DNA of 64,000 nt from Cyclobacteriaceae bacterium (lineage in GTDB: Bacteria; Bacteroidota; Bacteroidia; Cytophagales; Cyclobacteriaceae), in NCBI GenBank assembly GCA_027533395.1, contig JAPZUF010000010.1:62001-126000 (forward strand), given 5' to 3'. Below the pieces are notes generated by a model. The model had not been told where the DNA came from, ran no database searches, and saw only the letters and a program-made list of their open reading frames with translations. This document shows, one piece after another, positions 1 to 8,335 of this stretch. Both the position numbers and the translations under genes were made by a program. Position 1 is the stretch's first letter. The number at the start of each line of letters is the position of its first letter.

Positions 1-645
1 ATGCAGTTGTCTTTGTTGAAGTCGCAAATCAATCCACACTTTTTGTTTAATACGTTAAACTCTATAAACACCTTAGTAGGTTCGAGCAAAGAGCAAGCAC
101 GCAAAGTAATTACACAACTCTCGGATATTTTTCGGTATGCGCTCGATTCGCATGGCGACCAAAATGTTAAGCTTTTACAAGAGTTAGATTTTATCGATAA
201 CTACATGCGCATACAACAAGTGCGTTTTGGCGAGCGATTAAAATTTGTGAAGGAAGTGGATGTGTCTTGCTTGGGTGTGTTAATTCCTCCTATGATTCTG
301 CAACCTTTAGTGGAAAACTCTGTGAAGTATGGCATTGCCCCTAAAGATGAAGGCGGCACCATTAAACTTACAGTAAAGCGTTTACAAGATGTTATTTATT
401 TTGAAGTACAAGATGATGGATTGGGAAGCAAAGCCAAACAAGTTTTAGATGGCATTACGCAGCCTGGCACCGGTGTTGGTTTAAAAAATACTGATCAGCG
501 ATTGAGAAGTATTTTTGGTAATTCGGCAGGATTGAAAATTCACTCCAGCGATTTAGGCTATACGGTTAGCTTTTATCTACCTGCTTCTACTCCCACTACC
601 GAAACCATAGAAATTATTCAAGAAGAATTAACCAAAGCCGTATGA
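1..645 (+). CDS. LytS-type sensor histidine kinase, C-terminal part (5' truncated by window)
   Basis: The visible 214 residues are the catalytic part of a His_kinase/HATPase_c protein of the LytS/YehU class. The phospho-acceptor is H13 in SQINPHFLFNTLNS, the N-box is QPLVENS with N106, and DDG (138-140) and GTGVG (156-160) form the ATP lid. The window opens on an ATG, but family members normally carry N-terminal membrane segments, so the real start probably lies upstream. The stop overlaps the next ATG (ATGA at 642-645), which indicates translational coupling to the LytTR regulator that follows. Confidence 0.9.
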   Translation: MQLSLLKSQINPHFLFNTLNSINTLVGSSKEQARKVITQLSDIFRYALDSHGDQNVKLLQELDFIDNYMRIQQVRFGERLKFVKEVDVSCLGVLIPPMILQPLVENSVKYGIAPKDEGGTIKLTVKRLQDVIYFEVQDDGLGSKAKQVLDGITQPGTGVGLKNTDQRLRSIFGNSAGLKIHSSDLGYTVSFYLPASTPTTETIEIIQEELTKAV

Positions 646-1382
646 GCATAACGTGTTTAATAATTGATGATGAGCCCCTCGCCCGCGATTTAGTGCGCGA
701 ATTTTTAGAACAACACAACGATTTAAAATTAATAGGCGAATGCAGCAAAGGAAGTGAGGCCGTAGAAAAAATTGATTCGCTTAGGCCCGATTTAATTTTC
801 TTAGATGTGCAAATGCCGGGCATGACTGGCTTTGATGTGTTGGATAAAATTGAACACGACCCTTTCGTGATTTTTACCACGGCTTATGATCAATATGCAA
901 TTAAAGCTTTCGAAAAAAATGCAGTTGATTATTTATTAAAGCCCATCGACCAAGAGAGATTTAAACTGGCTGTTGATCGCGCACTTGCACGCATGAACAG
1001 CGAAAACAATGTGGGCGAATTATTACGCAGCATTAAAACAGAAAATAAAACAAGCTACGACTCGCACATCTTCGTTCAGAAATCTGAAAAGTTAATTAAC
1101 CTACCAGTGGAGGAAATTGAGCATTTAGAAGCGAGCGGAGATTACACCATACTTACAACGAAGAACGATCAGTTTGTTAGCTCATCTGGTATTGGTAAGC
1201 TAGAGGAAATTTTAAACCCTGAAATTTTTATTCGCGTGCACCGCAGCACGATCATCAACATTAATTCATTAAAGGAGATTGAAAAACATTTTAATGGAGG
1301 CATGGTGGTAAAGATGAACAACGGAAAAACTTTTCCGGTAAGCAGAACCTATGCAAAGTTGATTCGGAAGAAGGTGGTTTGA
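642..1382 (+). CDS. LytTR-family response regulator
   Basis: 246 residues, full length for the family. The receiver domain (about 1-120) has the acidic pair D9/D10, phospho-acceptor D55 in LIFLDVQMPG, T79/T80 and K100 before P101. The C-terminal LytTR DNA-binding domain (about 140-245) starts near HIFVQKSEKL and contains FIRVHRSTIIN, typical of AlgR/LytR proteins. It overlaps the upstream kinase by 4 bp, so the two form one operon and almost certainly a cognate pair. Target genes cannot be inferred from the window. Confidence 0.95.
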   Translation: MSITCLIIDDEPLARDLVREFLEQHNDLKLIGECSKGSEAVEKIDSLRPDLIFLDVQMPGMTGFDVLDKIEHDPFVIFTTAYDQYAIKAFEKNAVDYLLKPIDQERFKLAVDRALARMNSENNVGELLRSIKTENKTSYDSHIFVQKSEKLINLPVEEIEHLEASGDYTILTTKNDQFVSSSGIGKLEEILNPEIFIRVHRSTIININSLKEIEKHFNGGMVVKMNNGKTFPVSRTYAKLIRKKVV

Positions 1383-1756
1383 TTTTAAGTTATGGGTTGT
1401 TGGATAATAGTTGTTTGTTGTTGGAAGATGGTTGTTTGTTGTTCGATGCCAATGGCTGGGCATTAGGCTTGATTTCCGTTGAGCCCTGTCAGGTGTTATC
1501 ACCTGACTGTAATTTGTTAATCATCTAATTTTGTATTGGCACACGTGCGCCAACTGGGGATATGGAAATGAAGAAGCATTATAAATGCTAATTACATGCT
1601 TCCTTGTTACAAACGAGGACGAGTGAAGATTGCAGATATCTTAGAAACTCAGTGTTATCAGTTAAATTGTAAATGGGTCTGTTTATAATAAAAGACAGTG
1701 TACATTTTGAGGACTTTTTTAACTTAGTAAACTTTTCTTAGGTTAAGTTTCTTAGG
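1383..1756. other. Intergenic region with short repeats and a hairpin
   Basis: 374 bp with no supportable gene. It holds an imperfect 21-bp tandem duplication rich in GTTGTTT (1410-1450), a perfect 8-bp inverted repeat with a 4-nt loop (GTCAGGTG-TTAT-CACCTGAC, 1488-1507), and a 9-bp direct repeat just before the TetR start codon (see separate entry). The hairpin lies ~105 bp after the LytTR stop and has no T-run, so I do not call it a terminator. Confidence 0.6.
1734..1756 (+). promoter_or_regulatory. Direct repeat TTTCTTAGG x2 abutting the TetR gene start
   Basis: TTTCTTAGG occurs at 1734-1742 and 1748-1756, a 14-bp period, ending at the base before the ATG of the TetR-family gene. Such a position suits autoregulation, but TetR operators are usually inverted repeats, so the link is inference. 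Confidence 0.3.
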
Positions 1757-2299
1757 ATGTTAATAGCAAACAATAACAAATCTGTTTGGATCAAAGCTGG
1801 TTATGAAATTTTTGCCGCAGCAGGTCAAACTTCTTTAAAAGTAGAACCATTGGCAAAATCAATTAATAAAAGTAAATCATCCTTTTATCATTATTTCGCA
1901 GACATGGAGGTTTTTTCTACTATGTTGCTGGAGCATCATCTCACGCTGTGCTACCTTATGGCTGATCGCGAAAGAAAAGCAACATCCATCGATCCAGAAT
2001 TAATTAATATTTTAATACAACATAAAACGGATCTTCTTTTCAATAGACAATTACGCATTAACCAAAATGTTAGGTCATTTGCCGAAACGCTTTCGCAATC
2101 CAATAAAATTGTTGGCGATGCCTTTACACAAGTTTGGATAAAAGAACTTAACATCAACCTAACAAGAAAACAAGTTGATGATATCTTTTCGTTGGCACTC
2201 GAAAATTTCTTTCTTCAAATAAATCCAGACAACATTAACTATACGTGGCTATCTCAATACTTTAAAAATTTAAAACAAACAGCAAATAGTTTTGCATAA
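1757..2299 (+). CDS. TetR/AcrR-family transcriptional regulator
   Basis: 180 residues. The N-terminal TetR-type helix-turn-helix (about 12-48) includes SLKVEPLAKSINKSKSSFYHYF; the rest is an all-helical ligand or dimer domain of no recognised subfamily. The gene heads a possible unit with a small membrane protein and an exported alpha/beta hydrolase. A paralogue with the same layout, including LLFNRQ and the ALENF..(W)L.QYF tail, occurs at 8336-8880. The ligand is unknown. The direct repeat immediately upstream is a candidate operator. Confidence 0.85.
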   Translation: MLIANNNKSVWIKAGYEIFAAAGQTSLKVEPLAKSINKSKSSFYHYFADMEVFSTMLLEHHLTLCYLMADRERKATSIDPELINILIQHKTDLLFNRQLRINQNVRSFAETLSQSNKIVGDAFTQVWIKELNINLTRKQVDDIFSLALENFFLQINPDNINYTWLSQYFKNLKQTANSFA

Positions 2300-2370
2300 A
2301 CAAGTTTGTACGGTAGCGACTAATTCTTAATTCCAACATAAATTATTTTGGCGTTATAATTAAGTCAAAC

Positions 2371-2793
2371 ATGAACACGCACAAATTCTATAAAGCTTGG
2401 TTAAAAGTAACGGCTATCGCCATCGCAGCTTTTGCTCCTGTTTTCTTTTTTGGTTCTATGGTATCAACAGCCGGTGCAGCCGCATGGACTTTAGATTTTC
2501 TTTCCTTTCCGCTAGACGGGAACCATCAGTTTGTACATCCATCCACTCGTTTTTTATCGGCACTTACAGGTGGTTTTTTACTTGGTTGGGGAGTTATGGT
2601 TTGGTGTTTATCAGTTTGGGTATATGATTACGCTCCTGAGAAAGTGCGTAGAACAGTTTTAGCCGGCATCTTATCTTGGTTTTGTTTAGATAGTTTGGGG
2701 TCATTTTTATCAGGAAATGCCTCGAATGTATTTTTCAATATTCTTGTTTTAATACTTGCGGTAGGCCCACTATGGAAGCCCGCAAAGAACTAA
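2371..2793 (+). CDS. Small polytopic membrane protein, unknown family
   Basis: 140 residues with about four hydrophobic segments (near 12-37, 64-85, 95-112 and 118-135) and few charged residues, so an inner-membrane protein is likely. I do not recognise the family. It sits 71 bp after the TetR gene and 85 bp before an exported hydrolase. In the second cassette the same slot is taken by an unrelated DUF2834-like membrane protein, so the architecture, not the sequence, is shared. Confidence 0.7.
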   Translation: MNTHKFYKAWLKVTAIAIAAFAPVFFFGSMVSTAGAAAWTLDFLSFPLDGNHQFVHPSTRFLSALTGGFLLGWGVMVWCLSVWVYDYAPEKVRRTVLAGILSWFCLDSLGSFLSGNASNVFFNILVLILAVGPLWKPAKN

Positions 2794-2878
2794 GAAGTAA
2801 ATAAGTAGCAACAAACTATAAAACTATTTGGTGTATTACCACTAAACTAAATGCAATAAAATCAATAAAATCATAGCT

Positions 2879-3862
2879 ATGATCAAAGCCATCCTTGTAA
2901 CAGCATCTCTTTTACTTTTTGTTTCGTGCCACGAAGAAACACCAACCCATAGTGAAACAACAGAAAAGGATAAAGTAATAAGCGTTGGAAAAAGCACAGT
3001 TAATTATTTAAACCGAACTGCAACTATTTTACAAGTTGATATTGAATCGGAAGATTTAAAGAGCACAAGGCAAGTAGAGATAAGAATGATGAAACCCGCT
3101 ACTCCATCTAAAGGAGCGTTAATACTTTCTACAGGAGGTTTTGGAACAAATTTTTACGGTATTGGTTTCGAAACAAATACAACACTCGACCACGCTTTAA
3201 AAATTGGATTAGAGACATTCGAAATAAAATGGTTAGGCGAACAAGGATGGGGCACAGGAATAGCGGGTGCAGGATATCCTAGAGCTGTGCGGGCATACGG
3301 TGCTATACTTCGGTACTTAAAAGAAAATGAAGTGCAAAATAAAGCGAAGATAATTTCGCATGGTGGCAGTGGTGGATCATTTCAAATTGCATACGGATTA
3401 ACACGCTTTAACCTAGAGAAAGATATACAACATGCCTTATTAATAGCAGGACCACCAACAGCAGATTTAGTGCAAGCTATTTATGGTGATGAAGATTTAA
3501 AATCATATTGGCCATCGGGCATAGGTGGTTTTAGAACAACAGATTATATACACGGTTGGGATGGCAACGGTAATTATTGCCAGAATAGAATGCAAAACCC
3601 ACCTGATTTTGTACTCGAAAATTTAAATAAATCATCCTTGTTATCAACCCTTATTCCGCCAGACTTATCCTATACATGTTCGATATTATTCGTGAACACA
3701 AACGATGTAACCAATGCTGATGGACAAGGTAAATTATATTTCGATGCCATAGTAAGTGAAAAAGAGTGGCATTACCTTGAGGCTGAAACTTCGCACGATG
3801 TTGGAGGTATTCCAGCGGGGGCTGCTAAAATCAGATTCTTGTTGGAAGAATTGATCAACTAA
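2879..3862 (+). CDS. Exported alpha/beta-hydrolase-like lipoprotein
   Basis: 327 residues. A short hydrophobic leader ends in a lipobox with C17 (LFVSC), indicating a lipoprotein. The body looks like an alpha/beta hydrolase: a nucleophile-elbow-like GGSGG at 162-166 puts the candidate Ser at 164, with an Asp-rich NTNDVTNAD and a late TSHDVGG as plausible acid and His. The GGSGG elbow is less typical than GHSAG. The substrate is unknown. It is the third gene of the first TetR cassette and parallels the esterase-like lipoprotein at 9377-10282. Confidence 0.7.
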   Translation: MIKAILVTASLLLFVSCHEETPTHSETTEKDKVISVGKSTVNYLNRTATILQVDIESEDLKSTRQVEIRMMKPATPSKGALILSTGGFGTNFYGIGFETNTTLDHALKIGLETFEIKWLGEQGWGTGIAGAGYPRAVRAYGAILRYLKENEVQNKAKIISHGGSGGSFQIAYGLTRFNLEKDIQHALLIAGPPTADLVQAIYGDEDLKSYWPSGIGGFRTTDYIHGWDGNGNYCQNRMQNPPDFVLENLNKSSLLSTLIPPDLSYTCSILFVNTNDVTNADGQGKLYFDAIVSEKEWHYLEAETSHDVGGIPAGAAKIRFLLEELIN

Positions 3863-3889
3863 AATGTCACCTACTCAGCATCATCAACT

Positions 3890-3935
3890 GGCGCAAGTCT
3901 TTAGCATGTGGGTTGGCATGTGTGAGACTTGTGCC
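3890..3935. repeat. REP-like imperfect palindrome, upstream flank of transposase
   Basis: 46 bp with 11-bp arms GGCGCAAGTCT (3890-3900) and AGACTTGTGCC (3925-3935) that pair with one G-T wobble. The whole unit is a near copy, in inverted orientation, of 4517-4563 on the other side of the transposase gene. Confidence 0.75.
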
Positions 3936-3953
3936 TTGTTCAATGAGTTTGTA

Positions 3954-3961
3954 TATTTTTG
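3954..3961 (+). promoter_or_regulatory. Candidate -7 box (TATTTTTG) of the transposase gene
   Basis: Matches the Bacteroidota TAnnTTTG consensus and ends 3 bp before the chosen ATG at 3965. No convincing -33 TTTG at normal spacing. If used from here, the transcript would be nearly leaderless. Confidence 0.3.
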
Positions 3962-3964
3962 TTC

Positions 3965-4513
3965 ATGAGCAACAAGTATAAATTTCATAATCCAGAAGGT
4001 TGTTATTTTGTAACTTATTCTGTTGTTGGTTGGGTTGATGTATTCACAAGAAATGTGTATAAAGATATTTTAGTTTCAAGTTGGCGACATTGTCAACAGC
4101 ATAAACAACTCTTTATTCATGCTTATGTAATCATAACTAATCATGTTCATATGATTGTTTCAAGTGGTTCTGATTTTTGTTTACAAAACATTATGCGTGA
4201 TTTAAAAAAATTTACAGCTAATCAAATCTTGAAGACTATACAAAAGGAACCAGAGAGCAGACGTGAATGGATGCTTGAGATTTTTAGAAAGGCTGGTGAA
4301 TTGAATAGCAATAACACACGTTATCAGTTTTGGAAACAAGATAATCATCCCATAGAATGTATTACACCGATAATACTTCAACAGAAAATGGATTACATTC
4401 ATGAAAACCCAGTGCGAGCCGGTTTTGTGGAGAAAGGTGAAGATTGGTTGTATAGTAGTGCAGGTGATTATTTTTTAAACAGAAAAGGACTGATTGAATT
4501 GTCGTATGTTTAG
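3965..4513 (+). CDS. REP-associated tyrosine transposase (RAYT, Y1_Tnp/IS200-like)
   Basis: 182 residues from the ATG; a TTG two codons earlier is also possible. The Y1 transposase core is visible: the HUH metal motif HVH (H60, H62) in ITNHVHMIV, and the helix KMDYIHENPVRAG with catalytic Tyr at about 144, followed by a DWLYSSAGDY tail typical of RAYTs. RAYTs nick and join single strands at REP hairpins and are usually single-copy, vertically kept genes rather than free-moving IS elements. Here REP-like palindromes lie 29 bp before the ATG and 3 bp after the stop, in inverted orientation, as expected for a RAYT with its own REPs. Confidence 0.92.
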   Translation: MSNKYKFHNPEGCYFVTYSVVGWVDVFTRNVYKDILVSSWRHCQQHKQLFIHAYVIITNHVHMIVSSGSDFCLQNIMRDLKKFTANQILKTIQKEPESRREWMLEIFRKAGELNSNNTRYQFWKQDNHPIECITPIILQQKMDYIHENPVRAGFVEKGEDWLYSSAGDYFLNRKGLIELSYV

Positions 4514-4516
4514 CAT

Positions 4517-4563
4517 GGCACAAGTCTCGCGCGTACCCTGGCGCAATGCTGAAGACTTGCGCC
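4517..4563. repeat. REP-like imperfect palindrome, downstream flank of transposase
   Basis: 47 bp with arms GGCACAAGTCT (4517-4527) and AGACTTGCGCC (4553-4563). Its reverse complement matches the upstream flank at both arms exactly and at much of the centre. An alternative perfect 8-bp hairpin CTGGCGCA/TGCGCCAG (4538-4545, 4558-4565) overlaps its right half. Confidence 0.75.
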
Positions 4564-4690
4564 AGTGTGATAATATTAAATTTTCAAATGCTATTTTCAT
4601 TTTGTTCGTTTTTGTCCTCAAGTTTAAGTTTGTAAAATTAATCTTGGCTACAGTTAACTATTCATTTTTTATTGACATTAGTTATTTTTT

Positions 4691-5551
4691 CTAAACTCCC
4701 TTTTGTTTATTTAATTCCTCAAGCCAATCATTAAACATTTTATCAATTCCAAGTTTAATTTCTTTCGGTTGATTTTCAATTATCTTTCGTTCCTCGTCAA
4801 TCATTTCTTGAGTAACCGTCACCTCAACTAATTTCAAAGCACGTGAAAGTTTGTCATTCAAAATAATTTTTCTTTTTTGACTTATTCGTTCCTTAAACTC
4901 GATTTGGAGCCAATCGTTTAAAAACGACTTGTCGTCATAATTGACTCCATAATCACCATCACGTGTAACTATAATTATATCCTTGTCGCAGCTTTTAGCG
5001 CAATGAATTATCCACTCCCAATTTATTGAGTCGCCAATTGAGTTATCTTCCTTTTTTCTTGGGGGATACCCAAGTCCAAATCTTTTTAATGCGAGCTTTC
5101 TAACACTGAATCGATGTTTATTCTTTCTACTTAAATTGAAATCAGTTTCGGTTCTGAAAATCCTCTGAAACGTTTGATATACTTTGTCTTGTGTTATTGG
5201 ATAAGCTAAAATTTTATCTATTCTTTCTTTAATTTTTTTTTGTTGTGTAGTTATTCCCTTTTGTGCCTTTTTAATCATCTCAACGGGTTTTGCATCAAAC
5301 AAGATTGCTGGTACACTTAAATTACCTGCACTGATTTTACCTACTTCATTTATAGATTCGATTATCACCTTCTGTCTATTTTTCTTAAATTCCATTTCAA
5401 CTTGACTTGTTAAAATTAGTCGGTCTGTCAAAGACTCAATTTTCTCGAGATATTTGAGACTTATATCACTTTTTCTAATTCTATAGAAATCAAGATATAT
5501 GTTTGTATCAATGAATATTAATGCATCTAATTTGTCTTTTTTCTTTGACAT
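4691..5551 (-). CDS. PIN-like domain protein (probable ribonuclease; DUF4935 type)
   Basis: 286 residues. The PIN signature begins FIDTNIYLDFYR with D15; a second acidic cluster is GDSINWEWII and a third is VTRDGDYG, giving the acidic residues needed for a metal-dependent nuclease. The C-terminal ~60 residues are lysine/glutamate-rich helix. PIN-like proteins of this size occur alone or in defence loci as RNA-cutting effectors. No antitoxin-like gene precedes it. It lies between the transposase and a DUF4145 gene in an AT-rich accessory stretch. Confidence 0.75.
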   Translation of the reverse strand: MSKKKDKLDALIFIDTNIYLDFYRIRKSDISLKYLEKIESLTDRLILTSQVEMEFKKNRQKVIIESINEVGKISAGNLSVPAILFDAKPVEMIKKAQKGITTQQKKIKERIDKILAYPITQDKVYQTFQRIFRTETDFNLSRKNKHRFSVRKLALKRFGLGYPPRKKEDNSIGDSINWEWIIHCAKSCDKDIIIVTRDGDYGVNYDDKSFLNDWLQIEFKERISQKRKIILNDKLSRALKLVEVTVTQEMIDEERKIIENQPKEIKLGIDKMFNDWLEELNKQKGV

Positions 5552-5620
5552 ATCTTAACTTAATTTTATAACTGCCTGCGACAATAAATCAGCAACTATT
5601 TGATGAGTTGCTTTATGGAA

Positions 5621-5672
5621 CCCTTAATAAAATTAAAAGAACTTTTTCTTTTTTACAAATAGCTGAGAGTTA
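5621..5672. repeat. Imperfect direct repeat copy A flanking the DUF4145 gene
   Basis: About 50 bp. It shares TAATAAAATTAA and then ACAA(A/G)TAGCTGAG(A/G)GTT with copy B at 6534-6584, in the same orientation. Confidence 0.6.
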
Positions 5673-5686
5673 GTTATAAAGAAGAA

Positions 5687-5706
5687 GGTCGGTGATAGTG
5701 CCGACC
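5687..5706 (-). terminator. Candidate terminator of the DUF4145 gene
   Basis: GGTCGG/CCGACC arms (5687-5692, 5701-5706) with an 8-nt loop. On the minus strand the stem is followed by a T-rich but interrupted tract (TTCTTCTTT). It lies 58 bp after the DUF4145 stop. Confidence 0.4.
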
Positions 5707-5763
5707 ATACGCATAATGCTACAGTGTCTAGCAACAATTTTATAAACACATTGTAATGCGCAT

Positions 5764-6462
5764 CTATTTAGCTTTCTTTTTCTTTCTTTTCTGTCGTTGC
5801 CAAACTAACTGGTCAGCTTTGTCACCAATTTCATACAATGCATCTAATGTATGTTCAACAATTTCAATTGCGATATTTAATGAATTTTTTGATGGTGTAT
5901 CCAAGGAGTGTAAAGCATCATTTCCTAAATAACGATGTTCATGCAAGATTTCCGATTGCTTTTTTGTTATCAACCCCTTTTCATGGAGTCCGTTGATTTT
6001 ACCCATTAAGTCTTTACTTCTGACGATTTTATTTGGTCCACCTGGCTTAGTTTTATCGACAGGGCCATCAACAATCCCCTCTGAGTTGCATATGCTCTCA
6101 ATAGTTGCACGCAATCCTCCAGCGCAAAGAAGATAAAGTCCGTTGTTATAAGCATCAATTGTTTCTCTATAAATATTTCTGACATTGAGAGGGGCATAAT
6201 AATATCCCTTTATAGGTAAAATGTCTTCACCACGTTGCGGATACAAGCGAATCGATTCATAAGGAGTTCCGTCTACGGGATCATAGTCATCCGAATTTGA
6301 CGAAGCATGTCTAAACGATATATTTTCGCATCCTTTACATTGAATTATTTGCCATTCATCGTAAAACACCACCTGCACCTCCGCATCATTTATTTTTCGT
6401 TTTTTCTCAAACAAAACTTCATGGTTTGTTTCTCTTTTGCAGAGAGAGCAAAATGCTTTCAT
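5764..6462 (-). CDS. DUF4145-domain protein with N-terminal zinc-ribbon-like cysteines
   Basis: 232 residues. The N-terminus has CSLC (C5, C8) and CKGC (C42, C45), a probable zinc ribbon. The centre has NGLYLLCAGGLRATIE and HEHRYLGNDALH, the usual core of DUF4145, and the C-terminus is a lysine-rich tail. DUF4145 is found alone and fused to restriction or defence proteins; its biochemical role is not settled. Neighbours are a PIN-like gene and imperfect direct repeats on both sides, so it may have arrived as a small insert. Function unassigned. Confidence 0.8.
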   Translation of the reverse strand: MKAFCSLCKRETNHEVLFEKKRKINDAEVQVVFYDEWQIIQCKGCENISFRHASSNSDDYDPVDGTPYESIRLYPQRGEDILPIKGYYYAPLNVRNIYRETIDAYNNGLYLLCAGGLRATIESICNSEGIVDGPVDKTKPGGPNKIVRSKDLMGKINGLHEKGLITKKQSEILHEHRYLGNDALHSLDTPSKNSLNIAIEIVEHTLDALYEIGDKADQLVWQRQKRKKKKAK

Positions 6463-6764
6463 CTTAAACCTGTTAGATTAGTTACGTATAATTTATTTAT
6501 ATAAGCAATTTGTTACTGTTATTTTCATCTGAGCCCTAATAAAATTAACACACACCTCTCACTTTTACAAGTAGCTGAGGGTTGACGATTTGGAAAATTC
6601 CAGATACCAGATTCCAAATTCAAAATTCCAGATTTCAAATTTTGAATAACGAAATGGAGTACCGTAGCCCCGCACAGCCCGGCTGCCGCCCTCATTTTTT
6701 TAGTTTGTGTTTGCGAATTGCTTTTGTCTCGTGTATGTTTATAGCGCAGCAATTTTAAAACACC
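6463..6764. other. Intergenic region with direct repeat B and ATTCCA-rich low-complexity repeats
   Basis: 302 bp. 6534-6584 is copy B of the direct repeat flanking the DUF4145 gene. 6592-6650 consists of short, partly periodic blocks around ATTCCAGAT / ATTCCAAATTC. A GC-rich patch (6663-6692) follows. No gene or clear promoter was found. Confidence 0.6.
6534..6584. repeat. Imperfect direct repeat copy B flanking the DUF4145 gene
   Basis: Partner of 5621-5672 in the same orientation. The best-kept parts are CCC(T)TAATAAAATTAA at one end and ACAAGTAGCTGAGGGTT at the other; the middle is diverged. Confidence 0.6.
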
Positions 6765-8165
6765 ATGCACACACTACTGAAAGGGCTTATGTATCGCACT
6801 CAATTGGTTTTTAATTTCTCTACCTGGTGGTTGGGTTTGTGTTTGTTCGTTTTGCTTTCTTGTACTCAACAAAATACGTGTACCATTACCATTATAAATG
6901 AGCAGGCGCTTAACGATACGCTATACATCCAGGATTTTGTTACTAACAAACGCATGGCGGCTTTTCCGCTGCTTTCTACTTCGGCAACAGTTGCGCTTAC
7001 CGTTAGCCAATCGTTTATTGCTCATGTATATACAAAGAAAGAGCGCGATACAGATGTGATGTTGTTTAGTGCAGCAAGGGATAAACAAATTCGCATTGAT
7101 TCTACTGCTATACGATCTGTTAACAACGTGGCCGATTCGCTTTTGCGATACCAGCGTTTGTCGACTAACCTTATTTTGCGTGATCAATATCATTTCATTG
7201 CTGATTATGCCAAGCCTATGCGGGTGTACCATATTTTTGATAGCGCAAGAATAGCACGCGAAAAACAAATAGAAGAAAGCAAAGCTTTATTGTATGCCGA
7301 TGAAAGGGTGATGCTGAAAAAGCAAAATGCAGACAACGTTTATTCTTTTTTGTTTTTCTATGGCACGCAACTGAATCGTTTGCCGTATGACCATGTGTTT
7401 TTTGATTTTATAAAAGATATAGAAGTATCGAAGGAAAACATCTACACGCCAACCAATGCTTTGCGCAAACTAGAGATTGAGTTTATCCGCGAAAAGGATA
7501 CGCTTCGAACTATACAAGAGTTTATCGAGTATGCTGATGTACAGGTTAAAGAAAAAGGGTTGGCGGATTTTTTAAAATTACATTATGTAAAAGAAATTAT
7601 CGGTAACCCTAACCGTTGGCCTTTGCACAAAACCATTGTTAACACAGATGCTATTAAGGCAGTGTTAGAAAAGGAAAAGAACAACGCCCATAGGTATTTA
7701 ATAGAAGATATTGCTGGGTCTTTTTACGCAACACAAAAAGGTAAAGTGGCCTATAATTTTTCAGCAAGGGATTTTGCGGGTAACACCATACACCTAAGCG
7801 ACTATAAAGGGAAATTTGTTTTACTAGATGTGTGGGCTACCTGGTGTGGCCCGTGTATGGATACTCGCCAAAAACTGTTGGCATGGGCGAAGAAAAACAA
7901 AGAGCAACAAGAGGTTGTGATTCTTTTTGTATCGGTAGATAGTTCGCTTGAGAAATGGAAAAAAGAAGTTGCCCAAACAAAGGCCCATGGCCACATGGTA
8001 GATGTATTGATTGAGGATGAATTTAATGAAAGCTTTGCACAAAACTACCTGATACAGTTTATTCCGAAATATATTTTGATTGATAAGGAGGGGAAGATAG
8101 TGCATGCTAATCTTACCCAACCTATTGAGTGGTTGGAGAAAACAATAGCCTCTAACCCATTGTGA
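6765..8165 (+). CDS. TlpA/ResA-like thioredoxin-fold lipoprotein
   Basis: 466 residues. A hydrophobic leader ends in FVLLSC, so C33 is the likely lipidated residue; a start at M9 (6789) would give a tighter signal peptide. About 300 residues of family-specific region precede a thioredoxin domain (about 335-460) with WATWCGPC, redox cysteines C361 and C364, and a late FIPKYILID cis-Pro region. Such proteins reduce or rearrange disulfides in the periplasm. No cytochrome maturation genes are nearby, so the client is unknown. Confidence 0.85.
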   Translation: MHTLLKGLMYRTQLVFNFSTWWLGLCLFVLLSCTQQNTCTITIINEQALNDTLYIQDFVTNKRMAAFPLLSTSATVALTVSQSFIAHVYTKKERDTDVMLFSAARDKQIRIDSTAIRSVNNVADSLLRYQRLSTNLILRDQYHFIADYAKPMRVYHIFDSARIAREKQIEESKALLYADERVMLKKQNADNVYSFLFFYGTQLNRLPYDHVFFDFIKDIEVSKENIYTPTNALRKLEIEFIREKDTLRTIQEFIEYADVQVKEKGLADFLKLHYVKEIIGNPNRWPLHKTIVNTDAIKAVLEKEKNNAHRYLIEDIAGSFYATQKGKVAYNFSARDFAGNTIHLSDYKGKFVLLDVWATWCGPCMDTRQKLLAWAKKNKEQQEVVILFVSVDSSLEKWKKEVAQTKAHGHMVDVLIEDEFNESFAQNYLIQFIPKYILIDKEGKIVHANLTQPIEWLEKTIASNPL

Positions 8166-8335
8166 TTTTTACCGCATCATTCTGCTAGCATAATTTTTAG
8201 GCATCTTACTGCTTTGTATGTTGTTCTGTTAGAGGGTTTCGCCTACTGGCTCAGAAGTGTTGCGGCTATTCGTTCATTATTTTTTTTCTCTTCTTTAAAC
8301 CTTTTCATTTTATTGCTATCCAAAGCTCATTTACC

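Noticed and set aside
1488-1507. Perfect 8-bp hairpin as a REP copy or terminator
   Set aside because: Arms GTCAGGTG/CACCTGAC do not match the REP arms at 3890-4563, there is no T-run, and it lies ~105 bp after the LytTR stop.
6525-6770. 81-codon minus-strand ORF
   Set aside because: It runs through direct repeat B and low-complexity ATTCCA repeats and has no protein-like features.
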